From: Sinohyriopsis cumingii | Lineage: Eukaryota > Mollusca > Bivalvia > Unionida > Unionidae | Direction of reading: 5' to 3' | DNA: 64,000 bases | NCBI GenBank assembly: GCA_028554795.2 | Contig: CM068839.1 | Span: forward strand, 86,077,540 to 86,141,539 | Shown here: positions 34,821 to 43,714 of the stretch, piece after piece | Layout of the letters: each line of letters starts with the position of its first letter | Position numbering within the stretch: position 1 is the stretch's first letter | Notes under the pieces: generated by a model | Databases searched by the model: none | Told to the model about the DNA's origin: nothing | The model's input: the letters and a program-made list of their open reading frames with translations, nothing else | Position numbers and translations under genes: made by a program

Positions 34821-35690
34821 TAGCAGCAACGAGCGCGCGACCTCTCCTCAGGTAACCCGTATATACCTTTTTTGCCCGACCCTTCTAATGATGCCTTTCC
34901 TTCTTTAAAACTTTATTTTTCAAAATGGAACCTTCCTCCATTAAGATAAGCCGTATAGACTTTCTTGCTCGGATTTATTGAGGTGGGTTCGCCCTCTCTG
35001 CTGCTACTCGCTAATGCAAGTAAGAATATAAGAATATCTGATATTTATTTTTCAACCAACAATTTCACTGGTTCTCGACGGATATACCTTTGCTCCACAT
35101 CTGCGAATTAAAACAACGAATGAGACGAAGGAAGTATAAACCCAGCAAGTTTGATACATATTTTCCTATCAAATGATATATATTTAGTAGTAAAGCTGTC
35201 TTCTGTAAAGAGAAGTAAAGGCATTTATTTTTAGGAAAAATAACTGAACTTCGAATTAACTATTTAACTATAGATTTTCTGCCCGTATATATACGCGGAA
35301 ATCTTTTCATGGTCCAGAATAAGCTTTTCAGAACCTTTCTGAATCCCGTCTGGTGGAAATTTACCATACTATCGAGGGATACGACTTGACAAAGACTGGA
35401 ACATTTTTCGACATGAACTCCGGGATTTTCATTGACATCAAGCTGGTTGCTTATTCTTTATACCCTGTTGAATAAGGAATAAATAACCAATTACCGGTTC
35501 AGTAAGGAATTATCCAAAAGTTCACATTCGGTTTCCGACTTATTCATTATTCTCATCGTGTTGGGTACTTATCCCTTAGTCTCGATTTAATAAATAATAG
35601 GTTACCACTTAGTTAATTCCAAGACATAAAAAAAATATCCTATATCAAATTTGGACACTTTTCCGGACATTCATAGTTATTAATCTAACG
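34821..35690. other. Stretch without genes; start resembles the leader of the alpha charged-protein gene
   Basis: The 3' flank of the ATPase. Around 34978-35010 TTGAGGTGGGTTCGCCCTCT continues CTGCTG and resembles 16320-16350, upstream of the charged-protein gene in alpha. No coding sequence follows. The rest, to 35690, is AT-rich with no feature that I can support. Confidence 0.35.
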
Positions 35691-35699
35691 CAATTGGAG

Positions 35700-35972
35700 A
35701 AATATGAGTGTTTGTTTGTTTTGTTGTAGTTGTTGTGGGGTTTAACGCCATTTTTCAGCACACGATAGGCTGTACATGGCGGCCAGTATTAATGGTGGAG
35801 GAAGAACCCGGGAAAACCCCGGAAAGAACCACCGACCCACGAGAAGCTACTGGCAAGCTTTCTCGCATAGCCAAATTGGCCGAATCCGATACTCGAACCG
35901 GCGCAGACAGAGGTGAGATGGCAATGATCCGTAACTGAGAGCGCTTTAAACCACTCGGCCACTAGAGGCACC
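35700..35972 (-). mobile_element. tRNA-derived SINE (V-type body)
   Basis: On the minus strand the head starts GGTGCCTCTAGTGGCCGAGT (35972) and contains the RNA polymerase III A box TGGCCGAGTGG and a B box near 35888-35899 (GGTTCGAGTATC), like a Ser/Leu-type tRNA. The body contains a Pro-loop-like CCGGGTTTTC block and TGGGGTTTAACGCC near the tail, ending in a CAA-rich tail. Such V-SINEs are common in bivalves. Confidence 0.65.
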
Positions 35973-36508
35973 TGTTTTGTTATCAGATATATAAAGCTGC
36001 AAACTACAGAGATAATGTGCAGTGGATGTAATAAGAACTGGTGTTTTCATAATGCCCTCGAACGTTTTCATTGCTACATTTTCCTTTTTTTTTTCTCTTG
36101 TTGCTGGAAATAACATTTAGAATTATCTTTGAATACTGTAGCAAGGTATCTTTGCTGACTTTGTAAATAGTTCCCAAAGCTAGCCTGTTAAGTGATAGAG
36201 GTCACGCAAGGTCAGTGTGTTTGTCTAATGGTGCCGTAAAATGGAGAAACGATCTGATAAGGACAGAGGCTGGCTGGTGCTTCAGATGTAAGGTTAATGA
36301 CCTTGTGATCTTGGAAAAGATTGTAATATGTCACTGTCAGGAAAAGTTATTGGGAGGATAGAAAAATCTGAGAAAATCTAGAACTTAGGTGAGTATAAGA
36401 GAGTCCATTGTAAGATCTAGACCCGGTTGCATGCTACACAATTTGGTGGCAGCGGTGAGATTATTTTTTCGTAAAGTAGCTGCAAACCTTGGAAAATCTT
36501 AAGAATAA

Positions 36509-37481
36509 ATGAAAATGGCGCAATCACAGACAGTCTCGTCAATGATGGATGCACAAGAAAGAATTAATTATGAAATTCGGCAACTGGAACGTGAAATAGA
36601 AGAAAGTACATGCAGGACTATCGGAATTGAACATCAAATAACGCCATCGAGACCCCGGGAAAGAAATCAAACACCCCAAAGAAGATTAGAATTTTCGGAA
36701 CAAAATAAACTGAAACGACCACTTGTAACGTCACAAACGTTCGACGGTACCACACCAATGATCGACTTTCAAGCACATTTTAGTACGTGTGTCGGGATAA
36801 ACAAATGGACTCAAGAAGAGAAAGGACGTTATCTAGCAGTGAGTCTCAGGGGTCAGGCTCAACAGCTACTGGGATCTGGAACTCCAGATTATGACAGGCT
36901 CATGGATTCACTAGAAAGAAGGTTCGCGCCACAAAAAAAAAACGGAGATTTACAGAGTACAACTAAAAAGCCGCCTTAGAAGGGAACATGAAACACTCCC
37001 AGAATTGGGACAAGCGATACGCCGACTCGCTTCCCTATCATATCCAAAAGCGCCAGAAGAATTACTCGAAACACTGTCGAAGGAGCAATTTATCGATTCT
37101 TTAACTGACAGCGAACTTAGGTTAAGAATACAACATGCACGCCCTAAAACCCTTGATGAAGCAATTCAGACCGGAGTAGAACTTGAAGCCTTTAATAGAG
37201 CCGAACTTCGGCGAAATGATTTGGGAAGATATGCACGAACCATGACAATGTCTGATGCAGGGTTAAGTGATATCCAGGAACTTAAGAAAGAAGTTGCGGA
37301 ACTTAAGATATTACTAAAGGATTTGAAGGCAAAATCTGCAGGGAAAAACCTAACAAAGACACTTGATCTTGTTACAAGTGCGGAGAAATATGGCATTTCA
37401 AAAGAGACTGTCCAAAAAGTAAGCCCAAACTGTTGGAAAAATAGGGTGGGCCCACCACAAGAGCCAGGGGTGGGACCGTGA
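36509..37481 (+). pseudogene. Gypsy gag, frameshifted
   Basis: ATG at 36509 (MKMAQSQTVSS). A capsid-like domain contains FDGTTPMIDFQAHF and YDRLMDSLERRFAP. A 10-A run at 36933-36942 causes a frameshift; the frame 37005-37481 continues with LPELGQAIRRL, EQFIDSLTDSELRLRI and a coiled coil. It ends near a degenerate zinc-knuckle region (NCWKN). This is the structural polyprotein that forms the retrotransposon particle. Confidence 0.7.
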
Positions 37482-37515
37482 TTCCAGGCCTGGGAATATA
37501 ACTGGACAGGCAACG

Positions 37516-38867
37516 ATGAAAGATGCTTGGATGTACCTTCCGGGATCTGTACACGGAAAGGGTGTCAACTTCTTAATAGACACAGGTGCTACGGTTACCA
37601 TGATAGCAAAGGGTGTCTATGAGAGGATGGCGCCAGAATATCGACCTCGGTTACATGAGGTTACTGGGAATGTTCTGTGTGCAGATGGGAAACCGCTATA
37701 AGTAGTCGGGAAAGCATAGTTTACCTTGTCGTTCGGAGGTAAACGTCACGAGCATTGCGTTATCGTTGCAACGATGGGCTTGACAGTGGAAGGAGTGTTA
37801 GGATTGGATTTCCTTGAAAAAGTGGGAAGCAAAATTGATTTTGTGAATCACAGTTTAACTATTGTGTACGCCATTTTATCGTACGATGTGATCAAATCAA
37901 TTTCGATGGAGTGCGCTAGAGTTGTGTTATCAGAGACAATATCGATTACTGCAAGGCACGAAATGAATATTCCTTGCAAATTACAAACAGAAGGGGATAA
38001 CTACGCGTTCGGTTCGATCGGGGTTGTGGAACCAGAGGGACGATTTGTTGAAAATAAGCAACTTCTAGTAGGAAAAGTACTTATTAGGGCTACATCCGAC
38101 GATGTCATTCCTCTAAGGGTAATAAACGTTACCGACGAAACAAACGTTGTCCATGCTGAAACTATTATGGGTCTTTATGTAGCGGCGGATAACGATGATG
38201 CTGGTGATGTTTCTGGAGAATTATTGGCTCAAGTGGAAACCTTCCAAATGCCTGAACACCTGAAAAAGTTATGTCAAGAAACGAAAAAGGGTCTTACATT
38301 GGCCCAATGCAAGAAAGTTGACCAACTTCTATGTACGTTCTCGGGTTTATTTGCTAAATCAAAAGATGATCTTGGCAGAACCAATCAAATACGTCACAAG
38401 ATAAATACAGGGGACTCAAGACCAGTAAAACAACCGCTACGTAAAATTCCGATTCACTCAAGGGACGAAATTAAAGACCAACTCAAGGCATTATAGAGCC
38501 ATCATTAAGCCCCTGGGCTTCGCCTATAGTGCTGGTGTGTAAGAAGGATGGAACGATTCGTTTTTGTGTCGACTATAGAACAGTCAATCAATTGACTGTG
38601 AAGGACGCGTATCCTCTACCACGTATAGACGACTCATTGGACTGACTTTCAGGTGTATCGTGGTTTTCTACCCTTGATTTAATGAGTGGATATTGACAAG
38701 TAGAAATGGAAGAGCAAGATAAACCCAAAACAGCTTTAATAACACCAAATGGCATATATCAGTTTCGTTTAATGCCTTTTGGATTATGCAATTCAGGTTC
38801 CACCTTCGAAAGGCCGATGGAGACTATTTTAGCAGGTTTACAATGGAAAACGTGTCTGATATATCTG
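37516..38867 (+). pseudogene. Gypsy protease and 5' part of reverse transcriptase
   Basis: The aspartic protease has LIDTGATVTMI near 37575 and a GVLGLDFL block near 37795; stops occur at 37699 and 37717. The RT begins with the IRHKINTGDSRPVKQ block near 38390, has stops near 38494 and 38643, and retains FRLMPFGLCNSGSTFER. It ends at the Leu codon of the catalytic YLDD box at 38867, where the LTR begins. Confidence 0.75.
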
Positions 38868-39714
38868 TGTCACGTTTGCCTGCCCGCGTTTACGTAAGTC
38901 AGGAACAAAGGAATGGGTTAGCGCAATGAGTATGTCGACCCTGCACTGTTATGGCGATTTTGTTTGCACAAGAACCCCACCCCTTCCGCCACCCCCCACC
39001 CCGTTAGGTGTTAACCCTCGCATATAGATGTTAGAAGCTTTGTTCTAAGAACAAAGGACCCTGAACGCTATTGTAAATCTCCCCGCTTTGACAGATGGCC
39101 TGAGGCTCATCTGTTAATTGGACAGACTGGGGGTAGGATTGATATCCAATCAGAACTGAGGAAGGGTGGGGCCATCAATTCGAACCAGAACTTAACAGTC
39201 ATTTGAACTGATAACGAGTTATTGATTTGTAAGCCGTCGTACTGGTAAAGCAGAATATACTCATTCCGAGGGAGCCACTCGTGATTTGGCGGGAAAACTC
39301 TTAGTACATTCTAAGGACAGAAAGCTTCGTAAAGGTCAGTGAGTTATTTGCTCGATTGTTGCAGAATGTTACGGCATTGTAATTAAGTGCAGTATGTATA
39401 TTTACTTACTAGAATCGTTAGTACGTAGAATTACCCTTGTATTGTTTAATTTACATGAGAAATGAGCTATGATTATGTAGATTGCTCGCTCGTCAGAATT
39501 AATATTGTATTTCGCTATTTAGTTACTTCGTAGTAAACTAGTGTATTCATTAATGTGATATTCTTGATTTTGCAATTGTTGAATTAAATTGTAACTTTGG
39601 AAAATAGTTGCAGTGTGTAAATATGAATATTTGAATATTTGTGTACACTTGTGGGAGTGTAATGTACAGAAATGCGTCGGATTATTGTGATATTGTTGAG
39701 AATAATGAGATTAA

Positions 39715-39816
<102 letters not shown>

Positions 39817-39928
39817 ATGTGACGCAATTTAGTGATTTCTGTATGATAAGTAGGATACCGCTCTTATTGCAACGTTGTTTTATAAGAACGTGTGTGTTTT
39901 TCGATGTGCACGAATGCGTGACCAAAGA

Positions 39929-40254
39929 AGTAGTGAATAGGGGTAGTTTACGGACAATGGGAATTAGCATTAAAAACACCCTTGGGTCAGATTACGGACA
40001 ATGGAAATTTAACATGGCGAAAAATCGTGGGTTAGATTACGGACAAGGGGAATTAACATGGCAAAAAATCGTGGGTCACTTTACGGACAAGGGGAATTTA
40101 ACATGGCTATAAATCGTGGGTCACTCTACGGACAAGGGGAATTTAACATGGGATTTTTTTTTTTAAATTTTTTTTTAAAAAAAAGGGTAGGCAATTCAAA
40201 GACTATCTCTTTTCGAGAAATATGGCTGGCCCTGAAAAGGGCCTTTGGGTTTTC
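39929..40254 (+). repeat. P2 left terminal inverted repeat with iterated units
   Basis: Nearly identical to the reverse complement of 59578-59903. From the end inwards: AGTAGTGAATAGGGGTAG, then about five units of 40-45 bp built on TTACGGACAAGGGGAATTTA and ATCGTGGGT(C/T)A, an A/T run, then the GAAAAGAGAT element and the histone-type stem-loop. The iterated units may bind a replication or terminal protein; this is inference. Confidence 0.85.
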
Positions 40255-40646
40255 TTCTTGTAATTTCTTCTTTTCCTCCACCAAGTTCTTATTTTATCTC
40301 CTACACTTTTCTTCTCTTTCTTTTTTTTCTTCTCCTCCTCTTCTTTCTTCTTCTCTTCCTCCTCTTCTTTCTTCCTCTTTTCATTTTCTTCTTCTTTTTC
40401 AATTTTTTCGTTCCAATTGCGTATTCTTATTCTTTCCTCTTCATCCTCCTTCTCCTCCTTGATCTCTTTCATGACACCACTAATCTTTTCCTTTGCTTTC
40501 CTTAAGTTATTAATTTCCATCTTCACACGATGTGGACTATAGGAATAATGGTCTTCAACCAGTCTTAATAGCATCTGTTCCATTATTCCTAAGTTGTCTA
40601 AAACGTCTTGCAAGGTTTCTATTTTGCCCATTTGGTTTGACGCCAT
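40203..40646 (-). CDS. P2 accessory gene A: charged coiled-coil protein
   Basis: Start chosen at the ATG at 40646 (MASNQMGKIETLQDVLDNLG), because the promoter module lies just upstream at 40708. About 147 residues: a helical N-terminus, then a very Glu/Lys/Arg-rich coiled coil. Oddly the frame runs through the stem-loop at 40228-40243 and stops only at 40203, inside the downstream element. If the RNA were cut histone-style after ACCCA-like sequence, the message would have no stop codon. A lost stop or a frameshift near the end is possible. Function unknown. Confidence 0.5.
   Translation of the reverse strand: MASNQMGKIETLQDVLDNLGIMEQMLLRLVEDHYSYSPHRVKMEINNLRKAKEKISGVMKEIKEEKEDEEERIRIRNWNEKIEKEEENEKRKKEEEEEKKKEEEEKKKKKEKKSVGDKIRTWWRKRRNYKKKTQRPFSGPAIFLEKR
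40228..40243 (-). terminator. Histone-type 3' stem-loop (P2 gene A, left TIR)
   Basis: Minus strand: CCCAAA, GGCCCTTTTCAGGGCC (exact histone consensus), AGCCA, then GAAAAGAGAT 13 nt after the stem. It is part of the terminal inverted repeat, so a mirror copy serves gene E at the other end. Confidence 0.75.
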
Positions 40647-40699
40647 CTTCTTTTTATTCTTTGCAGAATGGTTTGAACGACGAATACTGTGGGTTATTA

Positions 40700-40802
40700 T
40701 AGTGAAAGCGCGGACGTGATGGAAAACATCCCCTAAAAACATAAAATTAATCTTACCTAGATCATGACCCATCAACGCGCGTACGTGAAGGAAAACATCC
40801 CC
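40700..40802 (-). promoter_or_regulatory. Two copies of the accessory promoter module (P2 gene A)
   Basis: GCGCGGACGTGATGGAAAAC-type module at 40708-40733 followed (minus) by a TATA-like CTATAATAAC, plus a second module at 40777-40802 (GCGCGTACGTGAAGGAAAAC). Between them is TTACCTAGATCAT, which on the minus strand reads ATGATCTAGGTAA and is shared with 41.5 kb and 6.1 kb. Confidence 0.55.
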
Positions 40803-41010
40803 CTACTTTTTCATTTCATATAATATAACCCCAACTATACTCTTCACATACTCTAAGAAACCCATAATCTACTATCCACACCAACCTACTTTATCACTTA
40901 CAAACACAAACACATACCCTCACATTTTTATAAAAAAGAGTTAGTGTTTATATACACACTACTCTACCTACACACATTGGCAAATTAATAGTTATTTCTT
41001 TTCTAGAGTA
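40803..41010. repeat. AT-rich intercassette block, repeated three times
   Basis: An AT-rich block ending ACACATTGGCAAATTAATAG and TTATTTC occurs here, at about 41570-41875, and in degenerate form at about 6130-6310. Each block sits between a promoter module and the stem-loop of the next cassette. It looks like a duplicated cassette boundary and contains no gene. Confidence 0.6.
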
Positions 41011-41016
41011 TTGGGT

Positions 41017-41032
41017 AGCCCTGAAAAGGGCT
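41017..41032 (-). terminator. Histone-type 3' stem-loop with ACCCA (P2 gene B)
   Basis: Minus strand: AACAGCCCTTTTCAGGGCT, ACCCA, then GAAAAGAAAT 13 nt after the stem. It is 30 bp past the gene B stop. The closing pair is A-T rather than G-C. Confidence 0.7.
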
Positions 41033-41061
41033 GTTTTGTTTGGAACTTCATGGGCACCTGG

Positions 41062-41424
41062 TTAATGGTGGCACCTTCCAGGCCTGGCGCCACATACGCA
41101 TCTTATCCCCCAGTTACTTTTTACCTTTTGGGGGGAGAGAGCAGAGGCAGGATATGTCGCTTCAGAATCCCAATTTTCGCTCTCTGGGATTTTGAAATTT
41201 CTTCTCTCCTTTTCCTCCTCCTCTTCTTTGTTTCTTCTTTCCTCTTTATATCTTCTTTCTTCTTCTTCTTTATATCTTCTCTCCTCCTCTTCTTTGTTTC
41301 TTCTTTCCTCCTCTCTTATCCTTCCCTCCTCGACAATGGCTTCCGCGGCCAGTTCATTTAATATGCGCCTGGCATATTCCAGATGCACATGAAGCTCCAA
41401 CAGTTTCTCAAGTCTCGTGTTCAT
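41062..41424 (-). CDS. P2 accessory gene B: Glu/Arg repeat protein
   Basis: Start at the ATG at 41424 (MNTRLEKLLELHVHLEYARR). About 120 residues: an N-terminal helix, then RRNKEEEERRYKEEEE-type repeats, then a C-terminal segment with Cys (CVCGARPGRC). Promoter module upstream at 41490. Function unknown; the repeats suggest a long charged helix. Confidence 0.5.
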   Translation of the reverse strand: MNTRLEKLLELHVHLEYARRILNELAAEAIVEEGRIREEERRNKEEEERRYKEEEERRYKEERRNKEEEEEKERRNFKIPESENWDSEATYPASALSPQKVKSNWGIRCVCGARPGRCHH

Positions 41425-41476
41425 TTTTTGGTGTTGATCAATCAACAAGGGTAGCTGGACTGCCGAACGACTTTCA

Positions 41477-41515
41477 ATTTATACTGAAAGCGCGGACGTG
41501 AAGGAAAACATCCCC
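41477..41515 (-). promoter_or_regulatory. Accessory promoter module (P2 gene B)
   Basis: GCGCGGACGTGAAGGAAAAC, then ATCCCC, at 41490-41515. On the minus strand it runs into TTTCAG and then TATAAAT (41477-41483), 55-60 bp before the gene B ATG. Confidence 0.6.
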
Positions 41516-41885
41516 TAATAACATAAAATTCATCTTACCTAGATCATGACCAAAAAAAGAACAACAATTCGCGGACCTAAAAGAAACACTCACTCACTTT
41601 TATGCTACCCATTACTATTTTAAATTTTTTTATAAATCACTTCAATAGACTATCCACATACTCAAAGCAATCCAATCTAATCCCAAATATACACCTCAAA
41701 CACTAAGATAAGATATCATTTTAATCTACTATCCACACCAACTTACTTTTAGCTCTTACTAACACTAACACACCAACACGTACCCTCACTTTTTTAATAA
41801 TAGCAAGAGTTAGTGTTTATTTTCACACTACTCTACTTACACACATTGGCAAATTAATAGTTATTTCTTTTCTAGAGTATTGGGT

Positions 41886-41901
41886 AGCCCTGAAAAGGGC
41901 T
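41886..41901 (-). terminator. Histone-type 3' stem-loop with ACCCA (P2 gene C)
   Basis: Minus strand: AGCCCTTTTCAGGGCT, ACCCA, then GAAAAGAAAT 13 nt after the stem. It is 29 bp past the gene C stop. Confidence 0.7.
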
Positions 41902-41929
41902 GTTTTTTTGTTTGCTATGGCATTCTTTT

Positions 41930-42304
41930 TTAGTTTCTAAGAATGCGATGTCCTCTGAGGATAGACTTTCTGGCGATAGGTCTGCTTCTTCGGAAAGAGA
42001 AGAAGAACTCTTTGGTGTCGATACGGCAATCGACAAAGCCTCTGTCAGCTTCAGGTTGCTGCTGCTGTTGTTGTTGCTGTTGTTGCTGCTGTTGCTGCTG
42101 TTGCTGCTGTCTCTGAAGTCTGTACTTCTCTGTCCATTCTTCTTTTTCCCTGTTCACTTCTTCTCTGAAGAGCTCTTCTATTAGGTCTTCAGTGATTTTT
42201 AACATTCTCACGTTCTCTATTTCTTCTGGCTTTGGTATCAGACTGTGTCTGACCCTATGCAAATTCACGTAGGCTTCGTTGAGCTTAGCTAGTTTGGAGC
42301 ACAT
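41930..42304 (-). CDS. P2 accessory gene C: coiled-coil polyQ protein
   Basis: Start at the ATG at 42304 (MCSKLAKLNEAYVNLHRVRH). About 124 residues: a helical N-terminal half with LIEELFREEVNREKEEWTEK, a run of about 18 Gln (CAG/CAA), and a C-terminal tail with GFVDCRIDTKEF. P1 has the same gene with a shorter Gln run, so the tract length varies between copies. Function unknown; a regulatory or self-assembling protein is possible. Confidence 0.55.
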   Translation of the reverse strand: MCSKLAKLNEAYVNLHRVRHSLIPKPEEIENVRMLKITEDLIEELFREEVNREKEEWTEKYRLQRQQQQQQQQQQQQQQQQQQPEADRGFVDCRIDTKEFFFSFRRSRPIARKSILRGHRILRN

Positions 42305-42352
42305 CTTCGTAGGAGGATGAGTCGACAATGGATGGTTAGACTGGGAACAAAC

Positions 42353-42394
42353 CGGTTCTTAAAGTCAAAGCGCGGACGTGAAGGAAAACATCCC
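42353..42394 (-). promoter_or_regulatory. Accessory promoter module (P2 gene C)
   Basis: GCGCGGACGTGAAGGAAAAC, then ATCCCC, at 42369-42394, immediately upstream of a weak TATA-like CTTTAAGAAC on the minus strand. Between this and the protease 3' end (42430-42630) is AT-rich sequence with no gene. Confidence 0.5.
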
Positions 42395-42631
42395 CCACAC
42401 GGTTTTTCGAGCCGCAACGTTCATGAGAGGGATAGTAAGAAATGAAAGAGCATCAATCCAACATTCTTATAGCTAAACAAAAGACAAAAGCATTTTTTCA
42501 AAACACAACATTTTTTATTCAAAAATCACTTAACACTAAACAACAACTCTAACATTTTATAACAATAATCCAACACTATAACATCAAATAATTTTTTTTA
42601 AATCACTAACATTTTCTTCTCAATAGACAAT

Positions 42632-43192
42632 CTACTTTAAACAAGGCTGACAACGTTGTGAATGAAATCGTGATTTCCACTGTTGGAAATCATTAGGCCA
42701 TTGATGGACACTACGTTTCCTAGCTTGAGACAAAAGATAAGCATAATGGTCACAAAACCATCGATCTACTTTCACATCGTTTCTAGCAGAAGAACGAGGA
42801 TCGAAATGAGTCACTAAATGTTCTAAGGAATAGCCCAGGCTGCGATGATGCAGAAAATACACACAGTACTGTCCGCACACCAAGGAATCTGTGCCTTGTA
42901 ATTTCACATTATTGAATCGGGTGGTTTGAGCATTTCTTTTCATAAAGTCGATGATATCGTCTTCCAAAGGGGGCAATCCATACGAATCGAAATATTCCAC
43001 ACATCCTTCTTGAGGAAAGTAGACGGCTACCCAGTGGGTTCCTGGGAGATGACTGTCGTCCGTGTTGATCACGTAAGCTTGATGGTCTTTAGGTTTGCGA
43101 TGAGGGAGTTCATCTTTAGCACAGACGACAGGATTCCAAGAAGCCGTATACGAACTGTGGTTCAAAAGGTAATGAAGTTCCCAGGTATCCAT
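42632..43192 (-). CDS. P2 adenain-type capsid maturation protease
   Basis: 186 residues from MDTWELHYLLNH (ATG at 43192, preferred over the upstream Lys-rich start). Family C5 catalytic plan: His in GTHWVAVYF, Asp in YFDSYGLPP, Gln in LQGTDS, Cys in CGQYC. All are present. It cleaves virion precursor proteins during assembly in adenoviruses; the same role is inferred. It is the last gene of the structural block before the accessory cassettes. The P1 copy is frameshifted. Confidence 0.85.
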   Translation of the reverse strand: MDTWELHYLLNHSSYTASWNPVVCAKDELPHRKPKDHQAYVINTDDSHLPGTHWVAVYFPQEGCVEYFDSYGLPPLEDDIIDFMKRNAQTTRFNNVKLQGTDSLVCGQYCVYFLHHRSLGYSLEHLVTHFDPRSSARNDVKVDRWFCDHYAYLLSQARKRSVHQWPNDFQQWKSRFHSQRCQPCLK

Positions 43193-43337
43193 GTTTTTTT
43201 TCTTCTTCACAGGTAATAATAAGTCGTCAATTCGATCCTGACTTTTTGCTTGAAAATGTCTGACGAATAAACGGTTATTTGTTCTGTTTCCTCACTCTGA
43301 TTCAGGAGAGCTTCGATACGATTGATCTCTTGAGTGG

Positions 43338-43709
43338 TTAATGGTGGACAAGAATGTTCACGCAAGCTTTATACCACTGGTGCAACACGTCTTTGTTTGA
43401 GATGAGACTCCAAGTTTCGTCCAGATACTCGTCCAATTTTTCTTCTTGACTCAACATCAGGCATTTATCGTGTTGAATTTGACTGGGATGATCGTTTTGA
43501 CATCCATAACAATTTTTCTTGATCAATTCCATCATTTTGTCGACCAAGTGTTTGGCAAAACAGGAGACTAAATGGGCTTCTTGTTCTGGCCATCTCGACT
43601 TCATCATGACAATTTCTTCGTCTTTGTCTTGGGATTCTCCTTCCACGGTCTCCTCACATTCCATGTCCAAAGTTTCTTCACTAGGTAAAGAGGGATAACA
43701 GTCTTCCAT
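43338..43709 (-). CDS. P2 small conserved protein with CxxC/HxxC motif
   Basis: 123 residues. Acidic N-terminus, then CYGCQNDHPSQIQHDKC (possible zinc site), then a helical C-terminus with DEYLDETWSLI. It ends 5 bp before the capsid gene. Found widely in animal Polintons in this position; role unknown. Confidence 0.65.
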   Translation of the reverse strand: MEDCYPSLPSEETLDMECEETVEGESQDKDEEIVMMKSRWPEQEAHLVSCFAKHLVDKMMELIKKNCYGCQNDHPSQIQHDKCLMLSQEEKLDEYLDETWSLISNKDVLHQWYKACVNILVHH

Positions 43710-43714
43710 GGCTT

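Noticed and set aside
35708..35938. Open frame of 76 codons
   Set aside because: It lies within the SINE and is explained by it.
35888..35972. Functional tRNA gene
   Set aside because: A and B boxes are present, but the cloverleaf does not close properly and the sequence continues into a SINE body and tail.
40245..40505. Phe/Leu-rich open frame on the plus strand
   Set aside because: It is the complement of the Glu/Lys-rich gene A; hydrophobicity is an artefact of codon complementarity.
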